From Massilia sp. UMI-21 (lineage in GTDB: Bacteria; Pseudomonadota; Gammaproteobacteria; Burkholderiales; Burkholderiaceae_D), in assembly GCA_015277795.1 (NCBI GenBank), contig CP063848.1, positions 2,046,001 to 2,110,000 of the forward strand: a stretch of DNA of 64,000 nt. Direction: 5' to 3'. Below, one piece after another: positions 41,473 to 50,308 of the stretch. Both the position numbers and the translations under genes were made by a program. Each line of letters begins with the position of its first letter. Within the stretch, counting starts at the first letter, position 1. A model generated the notes under the pieces. That model saw only the letters and a program-made list of their open reading frames with translations. It made no database searches and was not told where the DNA came from.

Positions 41473-42327
41473 TCAGTCGCCGGACAGCCCGTCGCGGATG
41501 CTGCGCAGGTCGCGTCCGTAGTTGGCCAGCAGGCGCCGGACCTCCGCATCCGACAGCTTGCCGAGGTTCTCGCGCATCTTCTGGTGTCCCAGCGCCACCT
41601 TGGTCAGGCCTTGCAGGGCCAGTTCATAGCGGCGGTCGATCAGCTTGTATTCGGTGGCCTTGTTCAGGTAGTGCACCTTGGCCAGCGTCACCAGCATGCG
41701 ATCGGAATTGCGTGTCGAGAACGGAATCTCGACATCGAAGATGCCGAGAATCGTCTTCTTCTCATTCTCGTTGGTCTTGTAGTAGAGGCGGGTGAGCGAG
41801 ATCATGGCCTCGAGCAGGGTCTGCACATCGGCATCGCCGTCGCGCACCATGGTTTCCACGCTGCGGTTCTGGTAGCCGGACGCGATCACCCGCGTCAGCA
41901 GCCGGGTCAGGCCGGTGTAGGCGGTGATGTGGCGTTGCTGCAGGCCCGATTCGGTGTTCGCCTTCAGGCCGTTGCCGAGGTCGTCGATGCGGTCGGACAG
42001 GTCATAGCGCGCATCGCCGGCAAGCAGGCTTAGGGTCTGCATGTAGAGCACCAGCGTCTTCTGGATCGCGACGAAGTCCTCGTACGCCGCCTTGCGCTTG
42101 GCGTCGTTCTCGCGCGCCAATTTGTCGGCCACGGGAGACAGGTAGGGCTGCTCGCGCTCGTAGGTATCGCGGTAGCGGCGCGCCAGTTCGGCATAGCCGC
42201 CCAGGCGCGCCGAGGCGTCGGCGAATTCGCGCACTTCCTGCAGGCTGACCGTGCCGCCGGTGGATGTGCAACCGGCCAGCAGCAGGGCGCACAGGAACAG
42301 CAGGCGGATCGAGAATTGTCGCAGCAT
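41473..42327 (-). CDS. lipoprotein of unknown function
   Basis: 284 aa. A clear lipoprotein signal (RLLFLCALLLAGC, Cys about 20) precedes an all-helical charged mature part without recognisable domain (REFADASARLGGYAELARRYRDTYEREQPYLSP). Start placed at ATG 42327 with AAAGGA upstream. It is cotranscribed with the downstream helical protein. Cellular place is probably periplasmic, anchored in a membrane. Function unknown. Confidence 0.75.
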   Translation of the reverse strand: MLRQFSIRLLFLCALLLAGCTSTGGTVSLQEVREFADASARLGGYAELARRYRDTYEREQPYLSPVADKLARENDAKRKAAYEDFVAIQKTLVLYMQTLSLLAGDARYDLSDRIDDLGNGLKANTESGLQQRHITAYTGLTRLLTRVIASGYQNRSVETMVRDGDADVQTLLEAMISLTRLYYKTNENEKKTILGIFDVEIPFSTRNSDRMLVTLAKVHYLNKATEYKLIDRRYELALQGLTKVALGHQKMRENLGKLSDAEVRRLLANYGRDLRSIRDGLSGD

Positions 42328-42471
42328 GTGGGTCCTTTCTGGCCGGAGGGGGCGGCCCGAAAGTACCCATTGTTTCAAACTCCGTCTGGCGGAGTTTTGC
42401 TGACGGTCAATTGCACGCAGTTAAATTGTACGCAGTGAATGAGACTTTCTTGTCCCGTTCGCACGGCGGTC

Positions 42472-42837
42472 TTACTCGACCTTCGCGCGGTCGAAGTGCG
42501 GGTTCTGGATGACGCCGAACAGGTTGCCGTAGGGATCGCGCACCGTGGCGACCCGGATGCCGCCGCCGACGTCGGCGACCGCCGCCTCCACCTCGGCGCC
42601 CAGGGCCATGAGGCGGGCCACTTCGGCCTCGATGTCCTGCGTCCCCCAGTAGGCCGTGGCGCCGGCGCTGCCTGGCTGGCCGTCCGGGATCAGCCCCAGT
42701 TCGAAGCCGCCGACCTGGAAACCGACGTAGAACACCTCGTCGAAATAGGGCGCCCGCCCGAGTACCTGCGCATACCATGCCTTGGCCTCGGCCAGATTGG
42801 TGACGGGGTAAATTACAGTGCGCAATCCCTGAATCAT
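42472..42837 (-). CDS. VOC-family (glyoxalase/dioxygenase-fold) protein
   Basis: 121 aa with the paired beta-alpha-beta-beta-beta units of the vicinal oxygen chelate fold: GLRTVIYPVTNLAEAKAWYAQVLG at the N-terminus and VRDPYGNLFGVIQNP at the C-terminus. Possible metal ligands are incomplete, so it may be a binding or resistance protein rather than a glyoxalase. Start at ATG 42837. It follows the hydroxypyruvate isomerase-like gene by 44 bases and probably shares its operon. Confidence 0.85.
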   Translation of the reverse strand: MIQGLRTVIYPVTNLAEAKAWYAQVLGRAPYFDEVFYVGFQVGGFELGLIPDGQPGSAGATAYWGTQDIEAEVARLMALGAEVEAAVADVGGGIRVATVRDPYGNLFGVIQNPHFDRAKVE

Positions 42838-42881
42838 CGCGGCTCCTCGGCCAGGGTAAAGCCGTGATGTTGCCCGAATGA

Positions 42882-43688
42882 TCAGAGCCTGTCCAGCGTC
42901 TCGGCGCCCCTGCGGCGTTCGTCCTCCAGCCAGCCGAGCGAGGCCTGGGTATCGCCGCGGGGCAGGTATTCGCAGCCGACCCAGCCGTCGTAGCCGAGCT
43001 CGTCCAGCAGGCGGAACAGGGAGGGGAAATCGATCTCGCCGGTGCCGGGCTGGTGCCGGCCCGGCACGTCGGCCAGCTGGACGTGGCGGATCAGGCTCCG
43101 GTAGCGGCGGATGGTGGCGGCCAGCTCGCCCTCCATGCGCTGCATGTGATAGATGTCGTACTGCAGGAACAGATTCGGTGCGCCGACCTCGGCGATGATG
43201 GCGGCTGCCTGGCGCGTGCCCGTGAGGAAGTAGCCGGGCATGTCGCGGTCGTTGATGGGCTCGATGAGCAGCGCGATGCCGTGCGCGGCGCACTCGGCCG
43301 CGGCATGGCGCAGGTTGGCGACGTAGGCGGCGTGGGCGCGCTCGTGGGACAGCTTCGGCGGCAGCTTGCCGGCCAGGCAGTGCAGGCGCTGTACGCCGAG
43401 TTCGCGCGCGTAATCGATGGCCAGGCCGACCCCGTCCTGGAATTCCGCGCTGCGGCGCGGATCGCAGGCCAGGCCGCGCTCGCCCGCGGCCCAGTCGCCG
43501 GCCGGCAGGTTGTGCAGTACCAGCTCCAGCCGGTAGCGCTGCAGGCGGGCTGCGATCTGTTCCGGCTCGAAGGCATACGGGAACAGGAACTCGACCGCGT
43601 CGAAGCTTGCCGCGCGCGCCGCGGCGAAGCGTTCGAGGAAATCGACTTCGTTGAACATCAGGCTCAGGTTGGCGGCGAATTTGGGCAT
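42882..43688 (-). CDS. hydroxypyruvate isomerase-family TIM-barrel protein
   Basis: 268 aa of the Hyi/OtnI branch of the AP-endonuclease-2-like sugar isomerases. The N-terminus MPKFAANLSLMFNEVDFLERF, the metal-binding Glu in LLIEPINDRDMPGYFL, the His in YDIYHMQRMEG and the closing GCEYLPRG with its Glu are all family features. It may isomerise hydroxypyruvate or a related acid. The glyoxylate genes usually beside hyi (gcl, glxR) are absent; instead MarR and VOC genes flank it. CCGGAG precedes the ATG. Confidence 0.88.
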   Translation of the reverse strand: MPKFAANLSLMFNEVDFLERFAAARAASFDAVEFLFPYAFEPEQIAARLQRYRLELVLHNLPAGDWAAGERGLACDPRRSAEFQDGVGLAIDYARELGVQRLHCLAGKLPPKLSHERAHAAYVANLRHAAAECAAHGIALLIEPINDRDMPGYFLTGTRQAAAIIAEVGAPNLFLQYDIYHMQRMEGELAATIRRYRSLIRHVQLADVPGRHQPGTGEIDFPSLFRLLDELGYDGWVGCEYLPRGDTQASLGWLEDERRRGAETLDRL

Positions 43689-43747
43689 GGGTGCTCCGGT
43701 GGCGACCCCGCTATCCTAGCCGATCCCGGCCCGGCAAGACGCAAGAC

Positions 43748-44215
43748 CTACTGGCTGGCGAGCTGGCTCAGCAGGCTTGAGGTCGCGGCGATCTGCTCGC
43801 GCGACGGCGCCCCCAGCAGCATGCGGCTGACGTTGTGCACGACCAGGCCGGCGTTCGTGACCAGCTCGTCGCCGGCGGGGGTGATGATGGCGTAGCCGAC
43901 CCGGGCGTCGCGCGGATCGCTCTGGCGTCCGACCAGGCCGATCTTCTCGAGCGGCAGCAGCGAGCGGGTCACGCCGGAGGCGGTCAGGCCGAGCGCTTCC
44001 GCCAGGTCGACCCGGCGCAAGCGGCCGCCCGGCGCCCGCTGCAGCTTGAGCAGCAGCTGGTAGTCGGCAAAGCTAATCCCGTGCATGCTTCCCAGGGAAT
44101 TGTCCAGGCGCCGCGACACGGCTGCCCAGGCACGCGCCATGCGCAGGCAGAATTCGCTGGTCGGGCTGTCGAGCGCTGCCGCGGCAGCGCCGTCGGCTTG
44201 GTACTGGTCGGTCAT
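43748..44215 (-). CDS. MarR-family transcriptional regulator
   Basis: 155 aa winged helix. The helix-turn-helix (RRVDLAEALGLTASGVTRSLLPLEKIGLV) and wing (RQSDPRDARVGYAIITPAG) are typical of MarR, flanked by dimerisation helices at both ends. It is the first gene of a run that continues into the hydroxypyruvate isomerase-like and VOC genes (gaps 59 and 44 bases), so it may autoregulate that run in response to a small aromatic or carbonyl compound. GGGAG precedes the ATG. Confidence 0.9.
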   Translation of the reverse strand: MTDQYQADGAAAAALDSPTSEFCLRMARAWAAVSRRLDNSLGSMHGISFADYQLLLKLQRAPGGRLRRVDLAEALGLTASGVTRSLLPLEKIGLVGRQSDPRDARVGYAIITPAGDELVTNAGLVVHNVSRMLLGAPSREQIAATSSLLSQLASQ

Positions 44216-44353
44216 GGAAGACTCCCGTCATGAATAGATAGTTGATTACTCAAATATATACCCACTGTCGACATTCGGCAAGTATGCGCGCGAGCGATTG
44301 CGGTGCAGGAGTGAGGAAGCGCAGCTTGGATCGGATGAGCTTGCTGGAAAGAC

Positions 44354-44415
44354 AAAAAAGGCCAGCGTCGCATGCTGCGGAAACCTTGCGGATGTCCGAG
44401 CATTCGACGCTGGCC
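44354..44415 (-). terminator. terminator of rhlE-type gene with a large hairpin
   Basis: Perfect 11-base arms ggccagcgtcg (44360-44370) and cgacgctggcc (44405-44415), with an inner atgct/agcat pair, enclose a 34-base region. On the minus strand the hairpin is followed by TTTTTT. It begins 37 bases after the helicase stop. Confidence 0.68.
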
Positions 44416-44451
44416 CCGTTCAGGGAGCGGGCAGGCTGGCTGCCCCGTCCG

Positions 44452-45873
44452 TTAGCGGTCGCGGCCGCCCTGGCGCGGTGCCGAACCCGAGCGCGGGCCG
44501 CGGCCGGCGCTGTTGCCGTTGCGGTTGCCGCCATTGGCGCCCGCCGGACGGTTGCCGCCGGCGCCGGCCGGACGGCCGCCGTTGCCGCCACCGTTGCCGG
44601 CGGTACCGGCGCTGCGCGGCTGGCCCTGGCCGCCGCGGTTGCCGCCTGGACGGCCGCCGCCACGGTTGGCATGGCCCGGCGCGCCGCTGCGCAGCTGGAT
44701 CGGCTGTGCCTTGGCATTCAGGTCCGGCTCGAAGCCCGGGATCACTTGACGCGGCAGGGTCTGCTTGATCAGCTTCTCGATGTCTTTCAGCATCTGGTGC
44801 TCGTCCACGCACACCAGCGAAACCGCCTCGCCGGTGGCGCCGGCGCGGCCGGTACGGCCGATCCGGTGCACATAGTCTTCCGGCACGTTCGGCAGGTCGT
44901 AGTTCACCACGTGCGGCAGCTGGTCGATGTCGATGCCGCGCGCCGCGATGTCGGTCGCCACCAGCACCTGTAGGCTGCCGTCCTTGAACTCGGCCAGCGC
45001 CTTGGTGCGCGCCGACTGGCTTTTGTTGCCGTGGATCGCCATCGCGCCGATGCCGTCGCGGCCGAGTTGTTCGACCAGCTTGTTGGCGCCGTGCTTGGTG
45101 CGGGTAAACACCAGCACCTGGTGCCAGTCGTTTTCCTTGATCAGGTGCGACAGCATCGGGTGCTTCTTGTCGCGGTCGACCGGGTGGATCTTTTGCGCGA
45201 TCACTTCCACGGTCGAGTTGCGGCGCGCCACTTCGATCGCTTGCGGGTTGTTCAGCAGCTTGTCGGCCAGGGCCTTGATGTCGTCCGAGAAGGTAGCCGA
45301 GAACAGCAGGTTCTGGCGCTTCGGCGGCAGCAGGGCCAGCACTTTCTTGATGTCATGGATGAAGCCCATGTCGAGCATGCGGTCGGCTTCGTCCAGGATC
45401 AGGATCTCGATCTTGGACAGGTCGACGGTGCGCTGGCCGGCGTGGTCGAGCAGGCGGCCGGGGGTGGCGACCAGCACGTCGACGCCCTGCTTGAGCAGCT
45501 TGATCTGCGGATTGATGCCGACGCCGCCGAAGATCACGGCCGAATTCAGGTTGGTGTACTTGCCGTACACGCGCACGCTTTCCTCGACCTGGGCCGCGAG
45601 TTCGCGGGTCGGGGTCAGCACCAGGGCGCGGATCGCGCGCGGGGCGCTCTTGCTTTTCAGCGTGCTGCCGACCTGGTCGGTCGACAGGCGTTGCAGGATC
45701 GGCAGGGTGAAGCCGGCGGTCTTGCCGGTACCGGTCTGGGCGCCTGCCAGCAGGTCGCCGCCGTTCAGGACCGCCGGGATGGCCTGGGCCTGGATCGGGG
45801 TGGGCGAGGTATAGCCTTGTTCAGTTACCGCGCGCACGATGGCGTCGGACAAACCGAGAGTAGAAAATGACAT
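44452..45873 (-). CDS. rhlE: DEAD-box RNA helicase, RhlE type
   Basis: 473 aa. Motifs appear in order: Q motif ([13 protein letters not shown]), Walker A AQTGTGKT (45-52), PTRELA, DEAD, SAT, the ARGID element and HRIGRTGR. After about residue 385 comes a Gly/Asn/Arg/Pro-rich tail ([22 protein letters not shown]) that probably binds RNA without fixed structure. It remodels RNA in ribosome assembly and decay. AAAGAAT is the only, weak, ribosome binding site before the ATG at 45873. The 262-base leader region upstream may carry a cold-shock type 5' UTR, which is inference. Confidence 0.94.
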   Translation of the reverse strand: MSFSTLGLSDAIVRAVTEQGYTSPTPIQAQAIPAVLNGGDLLAGAQTGTGKTAGFTLPILQRLSTDQVGSTLKSKSAPRAIRALVLTPTRELAAQVEESVRVYGKYTNLNSAVIFGGVGINPQIKLLKQGVDVLVATPGRLLDHAGQRTVDLSKIEILILDEADRMLDMGFIHDIKKVLALLPPKRQNLLFSATFSDDIKALADKLLNNPQAIEVARRNSTVEVIAQKIHPVDRDKKHPMLSHLIKENDWHQVLVFTRTKHGANKLVEQLGRDGIGAMAIHGNKSQSARTKALAEFKDGSLQVLVATDIAARGIDIDQLPHVVNYDLPNVPEDYVHRIGRTGRAGATGEAVSLVCVDEHQMLKDIEKLIKQTLPRQVIPGFEPDLNAKAQPIQLRSGAPGHANRGGGRPGGNRGGQGQPRSAGTAGNGGGNGGRPAGAGGNRPAGANGGNRNGNSAGRGPRSGSAPRQGGRDR

Positions 45874-46135
45874 AGATTCTTTATAAGAAGGGGGCCTGCG
45901 CCACACGGCGCCGGTCCAGGGAAATCGGATTAGTCATTGCAGGCGGGACGCAGTACAAACCGCGGGAACGCCGGACGCTGCCGCGCATGGAACGCTCGTG
46001 CAAAAACACGCACTGGCAGCCGGGATTATAGAGGAGTTGTTTCTCTATGGAAAGTTTCTGACCGGGACTTTCCGTCCGGTGAAACGGGGGTGAAGGACCG
46101 AATCCATGACCACCCCCGGAAACACAAGCTGTATT

Positions 46136-46924
46136 TTACGCGAAAGGCGACAGGAGCGGGATCATGGCGCCGAATACCTTCGGGCCGGCGGCGATGATGT
46201 CGCCCTTGTGCAGGTATTCCGACTCGCCGTTGAACTCGCCGACGATGCCGCCCGCTTCGGTCACCAGCAGGGCGCCCGCGGCGATGTCCCATACCTTCAG
46301 GCCTTTCTCGAAGAAGCCGTCGATGCGGCCGGCGGCCACGTTGGCCAGTTCCAGCGCGGCCGAACCGCCGCTGCGCACGCCGTGGCAGCGCGAGGCGACG
46401 ACTTCGTACATGCGCAGGTATTCGGCCAGCGCGCGTGGATCCGGGCCGTGGCCGGCCGACAGCAGGGCCTTGCCGATGCGGTCGTGGTTGCGCACGCGGA
46501 TGCGCTTGTCGTTCAGGTAGGCGCCGGCGCCCTTGGTGGCGGTGAACAGGTCGTTGCGCACCGGGTCGTAGACCAGGGCGTTGGTGATCACGCCGCGCTG
46601 TTGCAGGGCGATCGAGATGCAGTAGTTGGGGTAGCCGTGCAGGAAGTTGGTGGTGCCGTCGATCGGGTCGATGATCCACACGTTCTCGCTCTCGTCATTC
46701 AGGTTCTTCGACGCGCCGCTTTCCTCCGCCAGGATGGCGTGGTCCGGGTAGGCCTTCAGCAGCGTTTCCACGATGGCCGCCTCGGCCGCCTGGTCGATGT
46801 CGGTGACGAAATCGTTGTGATTTTTTTCAGAAATGGTGATGCGATCGAGATCGAAGGACGCGCGGTTGATGACGGTGGCGGCGCGGCGGGCGGCCTTGAT
46901 GGCCGTGTTGAGCATTGGGTGCAT
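46136..46924 (-). CDS. suhB: inositol-1-monophosphatase family protein SuhB
   Basis: 262 aa. Metal-binding motifs are complete: EES in [21 protein letters not shown] and [15 protein letters not shown]. SuhB dephosphorylates inositol-1-phosphate and, in E. coli, also helps assemble the antitermination complex on rRNA operons. Start at ATG 46924 ([15 protein letters not shown]), the usual N-terminus of the family. It is divergent from trmJ with 167 bases between, the arrangement seen in many betaproteobacteria. Confidence 0.93.
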   Translation of the reverse strand: MHPMLNTAIKAARRAATVINRASFDLDRITISEKNHNDFVTDIDQAAEAAIVETLLKAYPDHAILAEESGASKNLNDESENVWIIDPIDGTTNFLHGYPNYCISIALQQRGVITNALVYDPVRNDLFTATKGAGAYLNDKRIRVRNHDRIGKALLSAGHGPDPRALAEYLRMYEVVASRCHGVRSGGSAALELANVAAGRIDGFFEKGLKVWDIAAGALLVTEAGGIVGEFNGESEYLHKGDIIAAGPKVFGAMIPLLSPFA

Positions 46925-47091
46925 GTGGCTTTCCGTGGAAAAAACGCGAACGCCCACCACGCATCGAAGCGCCGTGAACGGTCTGCTGAATAGAGGATGA
47001 CAAAGAGCAAAGCGGTGCCGAACCCGTTACAATTCGGGACTTTCCAGCCCCGGATCCCAACAGCCCGCACCGCGCGTTGGCGCTATTTTAA

Positions 47092-47862
47092 ATGAACCCG
47101 ACCGAAATCAACACATCTCTCTTCAAACGGCTACGTTTTGTGCTGGTCGAAACCAGCCGCGCCGGCAATGTCGGCTCGGTGGCGCGCGCCATGAAGACCA
47201 TGGGCTTCAGCGAACTGGTGCTGGTCGCCCCGCGCTGCGCCGATCCGCTGAACGATCCGGAAGCCGTGGCCTTCGCCAGCGGCGCGGGCGACGTGCTGGC
47301 CAATGCGCGCATCGTGGGCAGTATCGGGGAAGCCCTGGCGGGCTGCAATTTCGCCGCTGCCGTGTCGGCCCGCCTGCGCGAGTTCTCGCCGCCGGTGTGG
47401 ACCCCGCGCGCCTTCGCCGCCCACGTGGCCGGGCAGGGCGAGCTGCATCCGGCGCTCGTCTTCGGCAACGAGCGGGTCGGCCTGCCGAACGAGATCGTCG
47501 AAGGCTGCAACGTCCTGATCAACATCCCCTCGAATCCCGACTATTCCTCGTTGAACCTGTCGCAGGCGGCCCAGGTGCTGGCCTACGAGTGCCGGCTCGC
47601 CGGCCTGGGCGAAGCGGGGGATGCCGTGGAAGCGCGCGCGGTCGGCTTCCAGGGCGATGCCGCCAGCCTGGCCCAGATCGACGGCATGTATGCCCACCTG
47701 GAACAAGCGCTGGTGGCGATCGGCTTCCTCGATGCGGACAACCCGAGGAAGCTGATGCCGCGCCTGAAGCGCCTGTTCGCGCGCACCGGGCTGGAAACCG
47801 AAGAGGTCAACATCCTGCGCGGCATCGCCCGCGAGATCCTCCAGCACGCGCCGAAAAAGTAG
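47092..47862 (+). CDS. trmJ: tRNA (Cm/Um32) 2'-O-methyltransferase TrmJ
   Basis: 256 aa SPOUT methyltransferase. The knot motifs are RFVLVETSRAGNVGSVARAMKTMGF at the N-terminus, GNERVGLPNEI and the AdoMet loop IPSNPDYSSLNLSQAAQVLAYE. A C-terminal helical extension (about 165-256) supports dimerisation. It methylates the ribose of nucleotide 32 in several tRNAs. The ribosome binding site is weak. A perfect 12-base hairpin without T-run follows its stop by 27 bases. Confidence 0.93.
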   Translation: MNPTEINTSLFKRLRFVLVETSRAGNVGSVARAMKTMGFSELVLVAPRCADPLNDPEAVAFASGAGDVLANARIVGSIGEALAGCNFAAAVSARLREFSPPVWTPRAFAAHVAGQGELHPALVFGNERVGLPNEIVEGCNVLINIPSNPDYSSLNLSQAAQVLAYECRLAGLGEAGDAVEARAVGFQGDAASLAQIDGMYAHLEQALVAIGFLDADNPRKLMPRLKRLFARTGLETEEVNILRGIAREILQHAPKK

Positions 47863-47889
47863 GCGGCACAGAATATTTGCCTGTGGGGG

Positions 47890-47918
47890 CGTGGATGCAA
47901 ATATCCTTTGCATCCACG
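47890..47918. repeat. perfect 12-base inverted repeat after trmJ
   Basis: Arms cgtggatgcaaa and tttgcatccacg are perfect, with the 5-base loop tatcc. It lies in the 286-base gap between trmJ and the Tat-signal gene. There is no T-run, so it is not a normal intrinsic terminator on either strand; it may be a palindromic repeat unit or an operator. Confidence 0.6.
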
Positions 47919-48148
47919 GCCCGCAAGGCACATCGCGTACTTAACCCGTCGGCAGTCAGTTCCTCCATCGCGCGGATCGCCAGGTCCTTGGCCGCGATGC
48001 CTTCCGTCAGCCCGGAGCGCGTGCGCAGTCCACAGGTCGGGTATCCGTTCCGTCTCCACTCCTGGAGGCGCCCCTCTAATGGCGGCCCGCCGATGGCCTT
48101 GTCCTTTGACGTACACTGAAGTCGGGGAAAAAACACAAGAGGCAGACC

Positions 48149-48667
48149 ATGGGGACATCACGACGGACTTTCCTGAAAGCCGGCGGCCTGGCCGCGCTGG
48201 CGCTGGCGACCGGCGGCGCGCTCTACCGCGCGACGCATGCCGCGCCGCCGCACCGCTTCGCCCTCGACGGCGAAGCGCGCGCGGCCCTGCACGCGATACT
48301 GCCCGCGATCCTGGCCGGCGCGCTGCCGCAGGGCGCAGGGCGCGACGCCGCGCTGGCCGGCACCATCGAAGGCGTGCACGGCGCCATCCTCGGCCTGCCG
48401 CCCGCCACCCAGAAAGAAGTGCAGGACCTGTTCGGCCTGCTCGCGCTGGCGCCTGCCCGCCGCCTGCTGACCGGCGTGGCCGGCGGCTGGGAAGGTGCGC
48501 GCACCGAGGAGGTCGGCGCCTTCCTGCAGGCGTGGCGCCTGCACCGTCTCGGCCTGCTGCGCAGCGCCTACCACGCGCTGCACGACCTGGTGCTCGGCGC
48601 CTGGTACGCGCAGCCGGCCAGCTGGGCCGCCACCGGCTATCCCGGGCCGATGAAGGAGCTGTCATGA
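48149..48667 (+). CDS. Tat-exported gluconate 2-dehydrogenase subunit 3-like protein
   Basis: 172 aa. A twin-arginine signal (SRRTFLKAGGLAALALATGG, residues 4-23) leads to a helical domain of the small-subunit type found with membrane-bound FAD dehydrogenases. Family-like features are LHAILPAILAGALP and HDLVLGAWYAQPASWAATGYPGP. In such systems the small subunit carries the Tat signal and the flavoprotein travels out with it. The GMC gene follows with an ATGA overlap. agaggcagacc precedes the ATG. Confidence 0.85.
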   Translation: MGTSRRTFLKAGGLAALALATGGALYRATHAAPPHRFALDGEARAALHAILPAILAGALPQGAGRDAALAGTIEGVHGAILGLPPATQKEVQDLFGLLALAPARRLLTGVAGGWEGARTEEVGAFLQAWRLHRLGLLRSAYHALHDLVLGAWYAQPASWAATGYPGPMKELS

Positions 48668-50298
48668 GTGCGCCATTGAGTTCGCCGATCATTCCGGACC
48701 CGATCCACGCCGGCATCGCCAGGGGCTGGAAGATCGTCGACGCCGCCGCGCTCACCCAGGACCGCGTGCTGGAAGCCGACGTCGTCATCGTCGGCAGCGG
48801 CGCCGGCGGAGGCGTCACGGCCGAGATCCTGGCGCGCTCGGGTCTGTCCGTCATCGTGGTGGAAGAGGGCGCACTGAAATCCTCGAGCGACTTCAAGATG
48901 CGCGAAGCCGAGGCCTATCCCGCGCTGTACCAGGAATCGGCCGCGCGCAAGACGGTCGACAAGGGCATCAACATCCTGCAGGGCCGCACCGTGGGCGGTT
49001 CGACCACGGTCAACTGGACCTCGAGCTTCCGCACCCCCGCCACCACCCTCGACTGGTGGCGCCGCCACTACGCGCTGCCGGATGCGACGCCGGCGGCGAT
49101 GGCGCCCTGGTTCGCCATGATGGAAGCGCGCCTGCACATCGCCGACTGGACGGGCGCGCCCAACGAGAACAACGACATCCTGCGCCGCGGCGCGCAGCAG
49201 CTCGGCATCCCGACCGGCTTCATCCGCCGCAACGTCAACGGCTGCTGGAACCTCGGCTACTGCGGCATGGGCTGCCCGACCAATGCCAAGCAATCGATGC
49301 TGGTGACCACCATCCCGGCCGCGCTCGAGCACGGCGCCACGCTGGTCACGCGCGCCCGCGCGCAGCGCTTCGCCTTCCGGGGCGAGCGCGCCGACGAGCT
49401 GTCGTGCCAGGCGCTGGACGCTGCCGGCGTCTACCCGACCGGCCGCACCCTGCGCCTGCGCGCGCGCCACTACGTCGTGGCCGGCGGCGCGATCAATTCT
49501 CCGGCGCTGCTGCTGCGCTCCGGCGCCCCCGACCCCAGCGGCCTGCTGGGCCGGCGCAGCTTCCTGCATCCGACCCTGATCTCGGCCGCCTTCTTTCCGC
49601 AGCGGGTGGAAGCCTGGGCCGGGGCGCCGCAGACCGTGTATTCGGATCACTTCCTGGCCGGCGCGCTCGACGGCCCGATCGGCTACAAGCTGGAAGCGCC
49701 GCCGCTGCATCCGCTGCTGCTGGCCACCACCATGAACGGTTTCGGGGCGGCCCACGCCGCCCTCATGCATGACTTCCCGCACCTGCAGGGCATGCTGGCG
49801 CTGCTGCGCGACGGTTTCCACGAGGGCGCGCCCGGCGGCAGCGTGCGCCTGCGCGGCGACGGCAGCCCGGAGCTCGACTATCCGCTCACCGATTACCTGT
49901 GGGACGGGGCCCGGCGCGCGCTGCTCACCATGGCCGAGATCCAGTTCGCCGCCGGTGCCAGCGGCGTGCAGCCGGCGCACGAGATGGCGCGCCGCTATAC
50001 CTCGTGGCGCGAGGCGAAGCTAGCTATCGCGGCGCTGCCGCAGGGCCTGCAGCTCACGCGGGTGGCGTCGGCCCACGTGATGGGCGGCTGCGCGATGTCG
50101 GGCGACGAGCGCCTCGGCGTGGCCACCCCCGATGGCCGTTACCGCGGCCTGTCCAACCTCTCGGTGCACGACGGCTCGCTGTTCCCGACCTCGATCGGCG
50201 CCAACCCGCAGTTGTCGATCTACGGCCTGAGCGCGAAACTGGCCAGTGGCCTGGCGAGCGCGCTGACCGGCAGGCCGGCGGCGCGGCCGGTGGCCTAG
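48664..50298 (+). CDS. GMC-family FAD-dependent oxidoreductase
   Basis: 544 aa. The FAD motif VVIVGSGAGGGVTAEILARSG stands near residue 40. The GMC boxes GRTVGGSTTVNW and the C-terminal HDGSLFPTSIGANPQLSIYGLS follow. A Cys-containing loop (WNLGYCGMGCPTNAKQSML) resembles that of gluconate and sorbitol-type dehydrogenases. There is no signal peptide; it is probably exported together with the Tat subunit to oxidise an alcohol or sugar in the periplasm. The cytochrome c subunit expected in such complexes is absent; a lipase gene takes its place. Confidence 0.9.
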   Translation: MSAPLSSPIIPDPIHAGIARGWKIVDAAALTQDRVLEADVVIVGSGAGGGVTAEILARSGLSVIVVEEGALKSSSDFKMREAEAYPALYQESAARKTVDKGINILQGRTVGGSTTVNWTSSFRTPATTLDWWRRHYALPDATPAAMAPWFAMMEARLHIADWTGAPNENNDILRRGAQQLGIPTGFIRRNVNGCWNLGYCGMGCPTNAKQSMLVTTIPAALEHGATLVTRARAQRFAFRGERADELSCQALDAAGVYPTGRTLRLRARHYVVAGGAINSPALLLRSGAPDPSGLLGRRSFLHPTLISAAFFPQRVEAWAGAPQTVYSDHFLAGALDGPIGYKLEAPPLHPLLLATTMNGFGAAHAALMHDFPHLQGMLALLRDGFHEGAPGGSVRLRGDGSPELDYPLTDYLWDGARRALLTMAEIQFAAGASGVQPAHEMARRYTSWREAKLAIAALPQGLQLTRVASAHVMGGCAMSGDERLGVATPDGRYRGLSNLSVHDGSLFPTSIGANPQLSIYGLSAKLASGLASALTGRPAARPVA

Positions 50299-50308
50299 GG
50301 ATGCGGAC

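Noticed and set aside
46049..46073. Inverted repeat ggaaagt / actttcc after suhB as a terminator
   Set aside because: Stem of only seven mixed pairs with an 11-base loop and no T-run on the minus strand; left out as too weak.
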